Origin: Planctomycetaceae bacterium
GTDB taxonomy: Bacteria > Planctomycetota > UBA1135 > GCA-002686595
Direction: 5' to 3'
DNA: 64,000 bases
Assembly: GCA_011525785.1 (NCBI GenBank)
Contig: WYBT01000026.1
Location: forward strand, 186,001 to 250,000
In this document: piece by piece, positions 50,849 through 62,179 of the stretch
Position numbering within the stretch: position 1 is the stretch's first letter
How the letters are laid out: each line of letters begins with the position of its first letter
Position numbers and translations under genes: made by a program
Notes under the pieces: generated by a model
What the model saw: only the letters and a program-made list of their open reading frames with translations
Database searches by the model: none
What the model was told of the DNA's origin: nothing

Positions 50849-53146
50849 TCAGCGCTCGAGCTGCACGCTCGCTCCGTTGCGCACGGCGGCGAGCGGAATG
50901 CGCACCGCGCCGCGCTCATTGCCGCAGCTCCAGATCGCATCGCGCACGACGCCTTGGCCGAGCCCGGCTTCGGTCGAGTAGGGGCACACAACGCGCGCGA
51001 CGCCCTGCGCGTCGGCGAGGGCCTCGGCGCGCCATTGGATTCCGTAGCCGGCTTCGCGGAAGTCCAGCGCGAGCTGGACCTCGAGCCGCGCTCCGCTCGC
51101 GCCGCGCCACTGGAGTTCGGCGCCGCGCACGCGCTCCCACACGAACGCGGCCGGCAGCGCCTGGCGCGAGCGCGGGTCGAGGACCTGCGCGTTGCGTTCG
51201 CGGCTGACGTGGACGAGGGCGAGCTGCGCGAGCGAGCTGCGCGCGGGATCGAGCCAGCGCTGGCCTGCGCCGAGCGCTGCGCCGCCCGAGAGCAGTCGCC
51301 CCGCCATGGTGGCCCAGTAGCGCTCGGAGGGAGCCGCGCCGTCGAGCAGTTGCGCGCCCAGTTCGGGGCCCGCGACACGGATCTGCGAGCGCAGCACGCC
51401 CACCAGCGAGGCCGGCGCGAGCACGAAGCGCACTGCGCGCCGTTCGAGCAGCGCGAGCGCTTCGTCGGGCGATTGCGACAGGAAGAAGCGCGGCGGGTCG
51501 CGGTAGCTCTCGATCCCGATGTAGCTGCCGAAGTTGGTGGCCACGCTCGCGGCGTCGGCCACGAACTCGATCCCGTGCCCGCGGTCCCAGTGCGAGAGCA
51601 CGCTCCAGCGCTCGCCGCCGCTTGCGTCGGTGCGCTCGACGCCGCGGATCCACTCCAGCGCGAGGCGCTCGCCCGCCACCGCGTCGAAGGCGCGCTGCTC
51701 CGCCGTCGCTGCGGGGCGCGTAAGCCCGCGCCACGCGGAACTCGCGCTCGGCCAATGGGCGAGCGCCACAGCGAGGCACACGAGCGGTGCGCTCACGCGC
51801 GGCTTGAAGCGAGTGAGTTGCGCAGCTCCGAGTCCGAGCGCGACCGCCATCGGGACCGCGAGCGGATCGGCGAAGCGCCGTTGCACGAGGGCCCAGCCGA
51901 GCAGCCACGCGCCGCTCACGATCCACACGACCAGTTCGAGCCGCCGCTGCGCGAAGGCGCTGCGCGCGAGCCACACGAGCGCCACCGGCAGCGCGAGCAC
52001 GCCGTAGCCCAGCGCGAGGAACAGCACGCCGCTCTCTGCGCGCGAGCCGACGAGCGGAGCGGACTCCTGCACGGTGTCCATGAAGCTGTCGGCGCGCGAG
52101 GCCCAGGCGAAGCCCTCGGCGAGTCCACGGGCCGGCGCGAGTTCGAGCGCCCACGCGAGCGCCGCGAGCAGCGCCAGTGCGAGCGCGACTCCGAGCGGAT
52201 ACAGCCGCGCGGCGAGCGTGCGCGGTGCGAAGGCGCGGGGGGCGAGCAGCGGCGCGAACACCGCCGCGCCGAGCGCGAGCTGCGCGGGGTGGAACCACGA
52301 GAGGTTCACGACCATCCAGGGATGCTCGTGGCGCCACGGGCTCGCGAACACAGCCGGCAGGAGGACCAGCGCGGCGACGCTGTGCGCGGCCAGACCGAGC
52401 GGAGCGAGACCGTCGAGCGCGCGCGCGCCGCGAACGGCGATCCAGACGGCGAGCACGAGCTGGAGCGGGATCACCAGGAACAGGAGCGAGGCGACCCACG
52501 AGCCGACCATCACTCCGATCAGCACGCCGAGCGCGACGCCGACGAGCGCACCCTTGGTCCTCGACTCGAGCGCTCCGGTGCGCGCCGCCTCGCTCGCCAG
52601 GACCAGCACGAGTCCGGAGAGCAGCGCGATCCAGGCGTGGTGATCGCCGGTTCCGATCACGCTGTAGTTGATCGTGCCGCGACAGAGCGCCACGCCGACC
52701 CCAACGCACAGCGCCGCGACCCAGCCGGCCATGCGCCAGGCCGCGAAGCTCGCGAGCAGCGCGCTCGCGACTCCGAACCAGCGCGGCGCGCTCGAGACCG
52801 CGCGCTCGATCCAGCGCCAGCGCTCGGGACCCTCGGGAGCGAACGGCGCCAGCGACCAGGCCAGCACGCGGTCGTAGTACGGCGGCCAGGGGATCGGCGC
52901 GCCCTCGGGGAAGTTCATGCGCTCGTCGCGCTCGGCGACCGCGCCCTCGTCGAGCGCACGCTCCACGCGGCGCGCGTGGTAGAGCCCGTCGGGGTCGCGC
53001 GAGAACCAGCCGCCGCCGGGGTGCTCGTGCCGCAGGCCGGGAACGCTGCGCGGCGCCCAGGCCAGCGCGGCGACCGCGGCGAGGATCAGCCACAGCAGCC
53101 AGCGAGGTTCCGCGGCGCGCGGCGCGTTGGCGTCGATCGGAGTCAC
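50849..53146 (-). CDS. STT3-like (GT66) membrane oligosaccharyltransferase, copy A
   Basis: 765 residues with about 12 transmembrane helices followed by a soluble C-terminal region. The first external loop has SRDPDGLYHARR (49-60) and MNFPEGAPIPWPPYYD, like the Asp-containing loop of STT3/PglB. GTGDHHAWIA lies in a later loop, and SHWDRGHGIEFVADAASVATN (shown in parts: SHWDRGHGIEF near 518-528) matches the WWDYG signature in relaxed form. STT3 enzymes transfer lipid-linked sugars to asparagine. The relaxed signature means the acceptor or donor may differ. Its paralog lies immediately upstream. Confidence 0.82.
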   Translation of the reverse strand: MTPIDANAPRAAEPRWLLWLILAAVAALAWAPRSVPGLRHEHPGGGWFSRDPDGLYHARRVERALDEGAVAERDERMNFPEGAPIPWPPYYDRVLAWSLAPFAPEGPERWRWIERAVSSAPRWFGVASALLASFAAWRMAGWVAALCVGVGVALCRGTINYSVIGTGDHHAWIALLSGLVLVLASEAARTGALESRTKGALVGVALGVLIGVMVGSWVASLLFLVIPLQLVLAVWIAVRGARALDGLAPLGLAAHSVAALVLLPAVFASPWRHEHPWMVVNLSWFHPAQLALGAAVFAPLLAPRAFAPRTLAARLYPLGVALALALLAALAWALELAPARGLAEGFAWASRADSFMDTVQESAPLVGSRAESGVLFLALGYGVLALPVALVWLARSAFAQRRLELVVWIVSGAWLLGWALVQRRFADPLAVPMAVALGLGAAQLTRFKPRVSAPLVCLAVALAHWPSASSAWRGLTRPAATAEQRAFDAVAGERLALEWIRGVERTDASGGERWSVLSHWDRGHGIEFVADAASVATNFGSYIGIESYRDPPRFFLSQSPDEALALLERRAVRFVLAPASLVGVLRSQIRVAGPELGAQLLDGAAPSERYWATMAGRLLSGGAALGAGQRWLDPARSSLAQLALVHVSRERNAQVLDPRSRQALPAAFVWERVRGAELQWRGASGARLEVQLALDFREAGYGIQWRAEALADAQGVARVVCPYSTEAGLGQGVVRDAIWSCGNERGAVRIPLAAVRNGASVQLER

Positions 53147-53247
53147 CGCGCGAGAGACTATCGCTCCTTGGCGTGCGATGCGCCGGTCCGCTGCGCGCGA
53201 GTGCGTCCGTCAGCTCGCGAGCGTTGCAGCGGCGCGCGGAACCGCGC

Positions 53248-55557
53248 TCACAGCTCGACGCTCGCGCCGCTCTGAACGGCGGCCTCGGGCACGCTCACCG
53301 TTCCGCTGCGCGCGCCGATGCGCCAGCTCGCGGCCCCGCGCACGAGCGCGTCGCCGTTAGGCCCGTCGGTCGAGTAGGGCATGCGCAGCCGCGCGACGCC
53401 GTCGGGGCCGATCTGCGCTTCGCCGATCCAGGTGAGCTTCTGGCGCGCCTGCGGGTACTCGAGCTCGAGTTCGACGCGCACGCTCTCGCCGCTGGCGCCG
53501 CGCGCGACGAGCTCCGCGCCGCGCACGCGCTCCCAAATCCAGCCGACCGGCACGGGCGCGTTCGTGTGGCGCACGGGCGGCGGGCCCGCGAGCACGTTGG
53601 GCGAAACGTGGACCAGCCGCAGGAAGTCGAGGCTCGGTCCGACGAGCGAGCGCGTCGCGAGGTCGGCCACGCGGCCGTTCATCATCAAGCGGCCCGCGAG
53701 CGTCGGGAAGAAGCGCTGCGAGACGAACACCGGGCCGCGCTCGGGGATCAACAGGTACGAGCGGCGCTGCTCGGGCTTCAGGAGGCGCAGCATCACCTCC
53801 AGGTCCTTGCTGAAGTCGCCGGTGATGAGCACGTGGCGCGCGCGGCGTAGCTCGAGCAGCGCTTCCGCGTTGCGCGGATCCTCTTCGAGGAAGAAGCGCC
53901 ACGGGTCGAGGTAGCTGTCCTCGCCGACGTAGCTGCCGAAGTTCGTGCCGACCGAAGCGCGCCGCGCGACCCACTCGAGCGCGTGGCCGTGGTCCCAGCT
54001 CGCGAGCACGGCTTCGAGCTCGCGCCCGCGCGTGTGGCGCTCGAGCCACTCGTACAGCTCGCGCTTGGCGAACAGCTCGACGCGTGCGGCGTCGACGGAA
54101 GCGCTCCAGGCATGCAGGAGCCTCAGCGGCGTGCGCGCCACGGTGGGGGACTGGAGCGCAAGGGCGAGTGCAACGCCTGCGAATCCGCCGAGCGCTGCTC
54201 GCTTACGCCACACGCGCGCGCTCCAGTCCGCCAACGCGAACGCAAGCGCCAGTGCGAGCGGCGGCGCGAGCGCTTCGGCGAAACGCTGCTGCGTCAGCGC
54301 CTGTGCGGTGAGCGGAACGATCAGGAGCGCGAGCAGTGCGAGCTCCAGGCGAGCGTTGCGCCAGCTCTCGCGCGCGATCCAGAGCGCCGCGAGCGGCGCG
54401 AGCGCGAGTCCGAAGCCCAGCGCGTTCGCGCACGCGCTCCAGCCGCCGATCGGGCCCCAGGCGAGCGGCTGCGACTCGCTGATGAAGGCCATGAAGGTGT
54501 TGTTGCGGCTCGCCCACGCAAAGCCTTCGCGCACCGAGCGCGCGAGTGCGAAGTCGCCGAGTGCCAGCGCGGCGAACAGCGCGAGCAGCGCCGCGCCGAC
54601 GATCCACGGCCAGCGGCGGCGCAGCGTCTCGTCCTGCGCTCGCGCGACCAGCGGCGCGAACACGAGCGCGCCCAGCAGCGGGTGCGCGAGGTGCAGCCAG
54701 GAGAGGTTGACCATCATCCAGGGCTGCTCGTCCTTCCAAGGGCTCGCGAGCACTGCGGGCGCGAGCGCGAGCGCCCAAGTGACGTGCATTGCAAGTCCCA
54801 GCGCCGCCAGGCCAGCGCGCGCGCGGCGCGCGTGTGCGAACAGTGCGAGGCCGAGCGCCAGCTCTAGCAGCGTCGCGTACACCAGCGCGCCGACCCACGA
54901 GCCGATGAGGAGACCGCACAGCGCTCCCAAGGCTGCGCCGCGCCGCAGGGAACCGCGCGGGTCGTCGAGGCGCGCGCTCTCCAGCGCGTGGAACGCCGTC
55001 AGGAGCAGCGCAGTGAACAGCAGCGTCACCCAAGCGTGGTGATCGCCGTTGCCCACGCCGCTGTAGGCGATGGACGCGCCGCTCCAGGCGTGCGACATCC
55101 CAGCGAGCGCCGCACCGAAGCAGCGCACGCCGCTCGCGCGGCCGCGCAGCAGGCTCCACACAGCGAGTGCGCACAGCACGCTGGTGAGCGAACCGAAGAT
55201 CCACGGCAGCGACGCGACGCGCTGCTCGATGTGGTGGGCGCGCGCGGGCTCGTGTTCGGGCGCGAAGGGCGCGCTCGCGGCCCAGGTGACGAAGGTGTAG
55301 TACGGCGGCCACGGAATCGCCGATCCGCCGGGGAAATCGAGCCAGGCGTCGCTGCTCGCGGGCGGAAGGCCCTCGTCGAGCGCGCGCTGCGTCCGACGCA
55401 TGTGGTACAGCGAGTCGGGATCGGGCGAGATCCAGCCCTTGTGCGGCTCGTACGGCGCGCGTGCGACGCGCTGGTCGTGCACGCTGCGCGCCCAGAGCGC
55501 CGCGAGTGCGACGACGACGGCGATCAGGAGCAGCGCGAGGCGGGGGCTGCGCGACAT
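53248..55557 (-). CDS. STT3-like (GT66) membrane oligosaccharyltransferase, copy B
   Basis: 769 residues, a clear paralog of the neighbour downstream. The same landmarks occur in the same order: SPDPDSLYHMRRTQRALDEG, FPGGSAIPWPPYY, GNGDHHAWVTLL, then LASWDHGHALEWVARRASVG (about 519-538) and SYVGEDSYLDPWRFFLEED. Two side-by-side copies could serve different lipid-linked donors or form a heterodimer. Distance to the downstream copy is 101 bp; the four minus-strand genes from here to 49341 read as one operon with this gene first. Confidence 0.82.
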   Translation of the reverse strand: MSRSPRLALLLIAVVVALAALWARSVHDQRVARAPYEPHKGWISPDPDSLYHMRRTQRALDEGLPPASSDAWLDFPGGSAIPWPPYYTFVTWAASAPFAPEHEPARAHHIEQRVASLPWIFGSLTSVLCALAVWSLLRGRASGVRCFGAALAGMSHAWSGASIAYSGVGNGDHHAWVTLLFTALLLTAFHALESARLDDPRGSLRRGAALGALCGLLIGSWVGALVYATLLELALGLALFAHARRARAGLAALGLAMHVTWALALAPAVLASPWKDEQPWMMVNLSWLHLAHPLLGALVFAPLVARAQDETLRRRWPWIVGAALLALFAALALGDFALARSVREGFAWASRNNTFMAFISESQPLAWGPIGGWSACANALGFGLALAPLAALWIARESWRNARLELALLALLIVPLTAQALTQQRFAEALAPPLALALAFALADWSARVWRKRAALGGFAGVALALALQSPTVARTPLRLLHAWSASVDAARVELFAKRELYEWLERHTRGRELEAVLASWDHGHALEWVARRASVGTNFGSYVGEDSYLDPWRFFLEEDPRNAEALLELRRARHVLITGDFSKDLEVMLRLLKPEQRRSYLLIPERGPVFVSQRFFPTLAGRLMMNGRVADLATRSLVGPSLDFLRLVHVSPNVLAGPPPVRHTNAPVPVGWIWERVRGAELVARGASGESVRVELELEYPQARQKLTWIGEAQIGPDGVARLRMPYSTDGPNGDALVRGAASWRIGARSGTVSVPEAAVQSGASVEL

Positions 55558-55687
55558 GGGCGCGGCATGCTACGGAGCGCGGACCTCGTGCTGAAACGCG
55601 CGAGCTGCCAGCGCTACACTTCGCCGCTCGCCGAGCCTCGAGACGAGCGCTCGGCGGACCGTCTCACGCCCCGTCTGGACCGTCCCC

Positions 55688-58585
55688 ATGCATCGAATCG
55701 CTGCCCTGTTCCTCGTTCCGCTGGCCTCCTGCATCTTCGTCGCGCACGACAGCGGCGCGCAGCGCCAGAGCGAAACCCCGCAAGCGGCGCGGGCGGCCGA
55801 ACCCAAGGCGCTCGCCGTTCCGGCTCAGGCCGCGCGCGACATCCTGCCCTACAAGGCCACCGAGACGACGCTCGCCAACGGGCTCAAGGTGATCGTCGTG
55901 CCCACGGGCATGCCGAACCTGGTGTCGCTGCAGATCCCGGTGCAGACCGGTTCGCGCAACGAGGTTGAAGCGGGCAAGACGGGCTTCGCGCACTTCTTCG
56001 AACACATGATGTTCCGCGGCACGGCCAAGTATCCGCCGGCGAAGTACGAGGCGGTCGTCACCAAGGCCGGCGCGCGCCAGAACGCGTACACGACCGACGA
56101 CTACACGAACTACCACATCACGTTCGCGAAGGAGGACCTCGACCAGATCCTCGAGATCGAGGCCGATCGCTTCCAGAACCTCGCCTACACCGAGGAGCAG
56201 TTCCGCACGGAAGCTCGCGCGGTGCTCGGCGAATACAACAAGAACAGCGCGAACCCGTTCACCAAGCTGTTCGAGGTGATGCAGGACACGGCGTACACCA
56301 CGCACACCTACAAGCACACCACCATGGGCTTCCTGGCCGACATCGAGGTCATGCCGGACCAGATGGAGTACGCCAAGGTGTTCTTCGATCGCTGGTACCG
56401 GCCTGAGTACGCGACGGTGATGCTGGTGGGCGACGTGGATCCCGCGACGGCCATCCCGCTCGTCGAGAAGCACTTCGGTACGTGGAAGCGCGGCTCGTAC
56501 CGCATCGACGTGCCGCAGGAGCCGCCGCAGACCGCGCCGAAGTACGCGCACGTGCCCTGGCCCGTGCCGACGCAGCCGATCGTCGCCGTGTCGTTCCACG
56601 GACCGGCCTTCAGCGAGACGAACAAGGACGCGGTCGCGCTCGATCTGCTGCTCGAGCTGTACTTCGGTTCGACCTCGGCGCTCTACAAGCGGCTCGTGCT
56701 CGACGAGCAGAAGGTCGACGGCCTGTTCTACGACAGCCCCGGCAGTCAGGACCCCTCGCTCGCGTCGGTGATGGCGCAGCTGCGCGAGGAGAAGGACGCG
56801 CTGTACGTGCGCGACGCAATCCTCGAGACGCTCGCGCTGGCGCGCAGCGAGCCGGTGGACCCGGCGCGGCTCGAGGCCGCCAAGGCGAACAACCGCTACG
56901 GCACGGCGCGCTCGCTGGACAGCACGGACGCGATTGCCTCGCGCCTGGCGCGCTACGTGCGCTTCCGCCGCGAGTACGGCACTTTCAACGCGCTGTACCG
57001 CCTGTACGACGCGGTGCAGCCGGCTGACGCGAGTGCTGCGGGCCGGCGCTACCTGACCACGGAGCGCATGGTCGTGACCACGCTCTCGCACGGTCAGCTC
57101 GACGCGCAAGTGGCGCAGAACCTCGCTGTCCCGGCCGCGCGCACGGCGAGCGCTCCCGCGAATGCTCCGCTCGTCGAACTCGCTTCGCCGAGCCGTCAAC
57201 TCGACTTCCGTCTGCAGTTCCTGGTCGGCTCGGCCTCGGACCCGGTCGGCAAGGAAGGCCTCGCGTCGATCGCGGCGGCGATGATCGATGACGCCGGCAG
57301 CGCCGAGCGCAAGCTCGACGAGATCCAGAAGGTGCTGTTCCCGATCGCCGGCAGCTTCGGCGCGTTCGTGGACCGCGAGATGACTACCTTCTCGGGCTCG
57401 ATCCACGCCGACAACCTGGCCACGTACTTCGACGTCGTGCTGCCACAGCTCGTGGCGCCCGGCATGCGCGAGGAAGACTTCGCGCGCGTCAAGGCGCAGG
57501 CGAAGACCGCGCTGGTGCAGGCGCTGCGCACCAACAACGACGAGGAGCTCGGCAAGGAGGCGCTGCAGAGCGCGCTGTTCGCTGGCTCGCGCTACGCGCA
57601 CCCTGCGCAGGGCACGGTGGCGGGCCTCGATGCGATCACGCTCGAGGACGTCAAGCGCTTCGTCACCGAGAACTACACGCAGGCGAACCTGGTCGTGGGC
57701 GTGGCCGGCGCCCTCGACGACGCGCCGCGTCAGCGGCTCCTGCGCGAGCTGGGCAAGCTGCCCGCCGGCGCCGCCCGCAAGCCGCAGCGCCCCGCGGCGC
57801 ACCGCCCCAGCGGCCTGGAGGTCGACATCATCGCCAAGGAGACGCGCGCAACGGCGATCTCGCTCGGCGCGCCGATCGACGTCGTGCGCGGCCACGAGGA
57901 CTTCGCCGCGCTGTACCTCGCGCGCACCTGGCTGGGCGAGCACCGCTCGTCGATGAGCCACCTCTACCAGCGCATCCGCGAAGTGCGCGGCATGAACTAC
58001 GGCGACTACGCCTACATCGAGGCCTTCCGCAACGGCGGCGGGCAGTTCTTCGCCAGCCCCAATCAGGCGCGGCGCGCGCAGCTGTTCGAGATTTGGATCC
58101 GCCCGGTCAAGCCCGAGCACGCGCACCACGCGCTGCGCATCGCGCTGTTCGAGCTGGAGAAGTTGATCCAGAACGGCCTGTCGCAGGCGGACTTCGAAGC
58201 GACGCGCGAGTACTTGATGAAGAACGTGTTCCTCGCGGTCGCGAGCCAGGGCCAGGCGCTGGGCGCGCGGCTCGACAGCCGCTTCTACGGCATCGACGAG
58301 TACACCGCCTACATGCGCGCTGAGCTCGCCAAGCTCACGCCGGAGCGCGTCAACGCGGCGATCCGACGCCACCTCTCGGCGCAGGACCTGCGCGTGGTGT
58401 TCGTCACCAAGGACGCCGAGGGCCTGAAGCAGGCGCTGCTCGCCGACGCGCCGTCGTCGATGACGTACGAGTCCGAGAAGCCGCGCGAGCTGCTCGCGGA
58501 GGATGCGCTGATCGGCGCGCGCAAGCTGTCGATCAAGCCGGAGTCCCTGCGCGTCGTTCCGGTCGAAGACGTGTTCGCGCGCTGA
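55688..58585 (+). CDS. M16-family zinc metalloprotease
   Basis: 965 residues. The N-terminus is a signal sequence with LASC at 12-15, a possible lipobox. The inverted zinc motif HFFEH is at 102-106, with the third ligand Glu in FRTEARAVLGEYNK some 75 residues later. The second, inactive M16 half follows from about residue 500, and includes FAGSRYAHPAQGTVAGLD and VVGVAGALDD. This is the tandem M16 layout of periplasmic or outer-membrane insulinase-like peptidases. It is followed by a secreted protein gene 9 bp downstream. Confidence 0.93.
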   Translation: MHRIAALFLVPLASCIFVAHDSGAQRQSETPQAARAAEPKALAVPAQAARDILPYKATETTLANGLKVIVVPTGMPNLVSLQIPVQTGSRNEVEAGKTGFAHFFEHMMFRGTAKYPPAKYEAVVTKAGARQNAYTTDDYTNYHITFAKEDLDQILEIEADRFQNLAYTEEQFRTEARAVLGEYNKNSANPFTKLFEVMQDTAYTTHTYKHTTMGFLADIEVMPDQMEYAKVFFDRWYRPEYATVMLVGDVDPATAIPLVEKHFGTWKRGSYRIDVPQEPPQTAPKYAHVPWPVPTQPIVAVSFHGPAFSETNKDAVALDLLLELYFGSTSALYKRLVLDEQKVDGLFYDSPGSQDPSLASVMAQLREEKDALYVRDAILETLALARSEPVDPARLEAAKANNRYGTARSLDSTDAIASRLARYVRFRREYGTFNALYRLYDAVQPADASAAGRRYLTTERMVVTTLSHGQLDAQVAQNLAVPAARTASAPANAPLVELASPSRQLDFRLQFLVGSASDPVGKEGLASIAAAMIDDAGSAERKLDEIQKVLFPIAGSFGAFVDREMTTFSGSIHADNLATYFDVVLPQLVAPGMREEDFARVKAQAKTALVQALRTNNDEELGKEALQSALFAGSRYAHPAQGTVAGLDAITLEDVKRFVTENYTQANLVVGVAGALDDAPRQRLLRELGKLPAGAARKPQRPAAHRPSGLEVDIIAKETRATAISLGAPIDVVRGHEDFAALYLARTWLGEHRSSMSHLYQRIREVRGMNYGDYAYIEAFRNGGGQFFASPNQARRAQLFEIWIRPVKPEHAHHALRIALFELEKLIQNGLSQADFEATREYLMKNVFLAVASQGQALGARLDSRFYGIDEYTAYMRAELAKLTPERVNAAIRRHLSAQDLRVVFVTKDAEGLKQALLADAPSSMTYESEKPRELLAEDALIGARKLSIKPESLRVVPVEDVFAR

Positions 58586-58594
58586 GCTTTGCTC

Positions 58595-59857
58595 GTGAAG
58601 TCGCTGCTTGTGTTGCTCGTCGCGCCGCTGCTCGCCTCACACGCGCACGCGGCGTCACCTGCTCCGCTGCGGCCGAGCGGAGCGGACCGGCTCGACGAGC
58701 TGATCGCCGGCTCGCGCTCGATCTCGGACTTCAGCGCGCGTTACACGCTGGTGTTCGAGCTCAACCCCGGCGTGGAGGCGAAGCGTCCGCCCGACGCGAC
58801 GATCCGCATCGACCTGGGCGCCGGGCGCAGCGTGCGAGTCGAACGGACGTCGGGCGACGAGGTCCAGCTCATGTGGTGCGACGAAACGACCATGGCGATG
58901 CAGATCCGCTCGCCGTCGGGCGAGCGCGCCGGGCGGCTCGAGGTGGCCGGGTTCAACGCCGAATCCCGGCGGCTCAGGGCGCAGCTGCGCGAGAGCTTCG
59001 CGACCTCCGCCACCAAGGACGCCGCTGGCCCGCGCGAGGGGCCGTTCGCTTCGGTGTCCTGGTCGTTCGACGAGCGCTCGCGCCGCGCGAACTTCGACGT
59101 CACGGCGGGCTCCACGGGCGCCTCGGAGTCGCCGCTGGGTTGGCTGGAGACGCTGCACAACAAGGGCGCTGAACTCGTCTCCGACGGCGAACGCTTGCGC
59201 TTCGAGACCGATCGCGGCCACTTCCGCGGCGCGTTGCGCGCAGCCGACGGCGTGCTCGAGACCCTGGTGGGCGAGAGCCCCAACGGGCGCTTCACGTTGA
59301 CGCTCACGGAGTTCTCGCGCGAGCCTGCGGCGCCCGAGCTGTTCGAAGTGCCGGCGCTCTCGGTGACAGGCTCGCGCGACATCTCGAGCGAGCTGCGGCG
59401 CAGCGTGCTCTACGGCCTGCACCAGCGCCTGCGCCTGCGCGCGTTTCTCGCGGTGGGGCTGTGTTCCAGTCTCGACGGCGATGTCGAGCGGCGCGCCGAG
59501 GCCTGGTTGGCGAGCTTCCACGAGTTCGTGATCCAGAGCTCGCTCTCGCCGTGGTTCGAACTGCTCGACAAGCAGCGCGCCACAGTGGTCGAGCGGCTCA
59601 AGGCCTACGCCGCCAGCGGACGGACTCGCGAGCAGGTCGAACAGCAGCGCCAGCGCGAGCTGGATTCGCTCGCCAAGGGCCTGGGCGAGTTGGAGAAGAC
59701 CTTCGCGGGCGTGCTCGAGCTGCCCGACGCCCTGAACGCGCCGGCGCACTCGGAGGCTTTCAACGCGCTCGAGAAGCGCTCCTTTGCCGCGGTTTTCGAT
59801 CGAAGCGTGCGGCGCAAAGTGCTCGCGCAGTTCGAGGCGGCGACCAAGCTCGAGTGA
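58595..59857 (+). CDS. Secreted LolA-like protein of unknown function
   Basis: 420 residues from the GTG at 58595 (9 bp after the protease stop). The signal peptide ends at SHAHAASP. The first 240 residues have the look of a LolA/DUF2092-type beta-sheet: SISDFSARYTLVFELNPG, RIDLGAGRSVRVERTSG, a GHFRGALRAADGVLETLV turn and FEVPALSV at its end. The remaining 180 residues are helical and charged with a coiled-coil segment (about 330-370). Lipoprotein-carrier function is only suggested by shape. Probably cotranscribed with the protease gene. Confidence 0.7.
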   Translation: MKSLLVLLVAPLLASHAHAASPAPLRPSGADRLDELIAGSRSISDFSARYTLVFELNPGVEAKRPPDATIRIDLGAGRSVRVERTSGDEVQLMWCDETTMAMQIRSPSGERAGRLEVAGFNAESRRLRAQLRESFATSATKDAAGPREGPFASVSWSFDERSRRANFDVTAGSTGASESPLGWLETLHNKGAELVSDGERLRFETDRGHFRGALRAADGVLETLVGESPNGRFTLTLTEFSREPAAPELFEVPALSVTGSRDISSELRRSVLYGLHQRLRLRAFLAVGLCSSLDGDVERRAEAWLASFHEFVIQSSLSPWFELLDKQRATVVERLKAYAASGRTREQVEQQRQRELDSLAKGLGELEKTFAGVLELPDALNAPAHSEAFNALEKRSFAAVFDRSVRRKVLAQFEAATKLE

Positions 59858-59878
59858 GCTCGGCCGCGCGCGCGGCGC

Positions 59879-61519
<1,641 letters not shown>

Positions 61520-61553
61520 GAAGCGGGCGAGTGTACCCCGCGCGCTGCGTCGC

Positions 61554-62024
61554 TCACGGCTGAGGGCCGTACTTGCCGGACTTCAGGCGCTGCAAGAGCT
61601 CGACGTCGATCCGATCCCGACCGCGGACACTACCCGACTTCAATAGGATCAGGCCGTCGACATCGACGAACGGAATGTCGACGTCCTGCTCTCGAAACAC
61701 GCGACGGTGCGTGAGCATGTCCGCATAGGAGCGGCCCGCCATTCGCGTGAAAATATCGATGGGAAAGTCCTCGACGAGACGAACGGCGCCTTCTTCCTCT
61801 GGGAAGTCCTCAACGCGCAATTCGCGTGCGTAGCCGTCTCCAACGCTTTCCAATTGCGCGAGCAGTCGTCGGATGTTTGCTGGATCGGCATCGACCAGTA
61901 TGTCGAGGTCAACGGTGTGTCGCGCATACCCGTTCATGACGCAGGCGATGCCGCCGACGACCAGGTAGCGAACGTCAGCGCGGCTCAGGCCGACCAACAC
62001 GTCTGCGAATCGGCGCGTGTCCAT
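61554..62024 (-). CDS. AbiEii-like nucleotidyltransferase (possible toxin)
   Basis: 156 residues from the ATG at 62022-62024; AGGAA lies 7 bases upstream. The polymerase-beta-like nucleotidyltransferase core is present: YLVVGGIACVMNGYARHTVDLDILVD (in parts: LVVGGIACVMNG, RHTVDLDILVD), with a DxD pair for the metal. LPEEEGAVRLVEDFPIDIFTRM supplies the second acidic strand. This matches the AbiEii/MenT and DUF6036-type proteins that occur in toxin-antitoxin operons. A small protein gene lies directly upstream and overlaps it by 50 bases, as a partner would. Confidence 0.72.
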   Translation of the reverse strand: MDTRRFADVLVGLSRADVRYLVVGGIACVMNGYARHTVDLDILVDADPANIRRLLAQLESVGDGYARELRVEDFPEEEGAVRLVEDFPIDIFTRMAGRSYADMLTHRRVFREQDVDIPFVDVDGLILLKSGSVRGRDRIDVELLQRLKSGKYGPQP

Positions 62025-62178
62025 CTCCAAGTTCCTGCATGGTAAGCGGCGCTGCGCCTGTCTTCTGCGTCACGAACTCGACGACCTCGTTGAGCAGTTC
62101 GAGTTCATCCCAAACTGGGTGCTGCGGCTTCAGCTTCCCGACCGTCTTGCGCGGCTGATAGGGGTCCACGGAGTTCAA
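61975..62178 (-). CDS. Small protein upstream of nucleotidyltransferase, possible antitoxin
   Basis: 67 residues, TTG start at 62178 with GGGAG 7 bases upstream (GTG at 62169 is an alternative). The first 47 residues read as a real protein with DPYQPRKTVGKLKPQHPVWDE (in parts) and a helix LELLNEVVEFVTQKTG; the last 20 lie over the nucleotidyltransferase gene. It begins one base after the copper ATPase stop. Size and position fit the antitoxin or regulator of the downstream gene, but no antitoxin family is recognised. Confidence 0.45.
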   Translation of the reverse strand: MNSVDPYQPRKTVGKLKPQHPVWDELELLNEVVEFVTQKTGAAPLTMQELGDGHAPIRRRVGRPEPR

Positions 62179-62179
62179 C

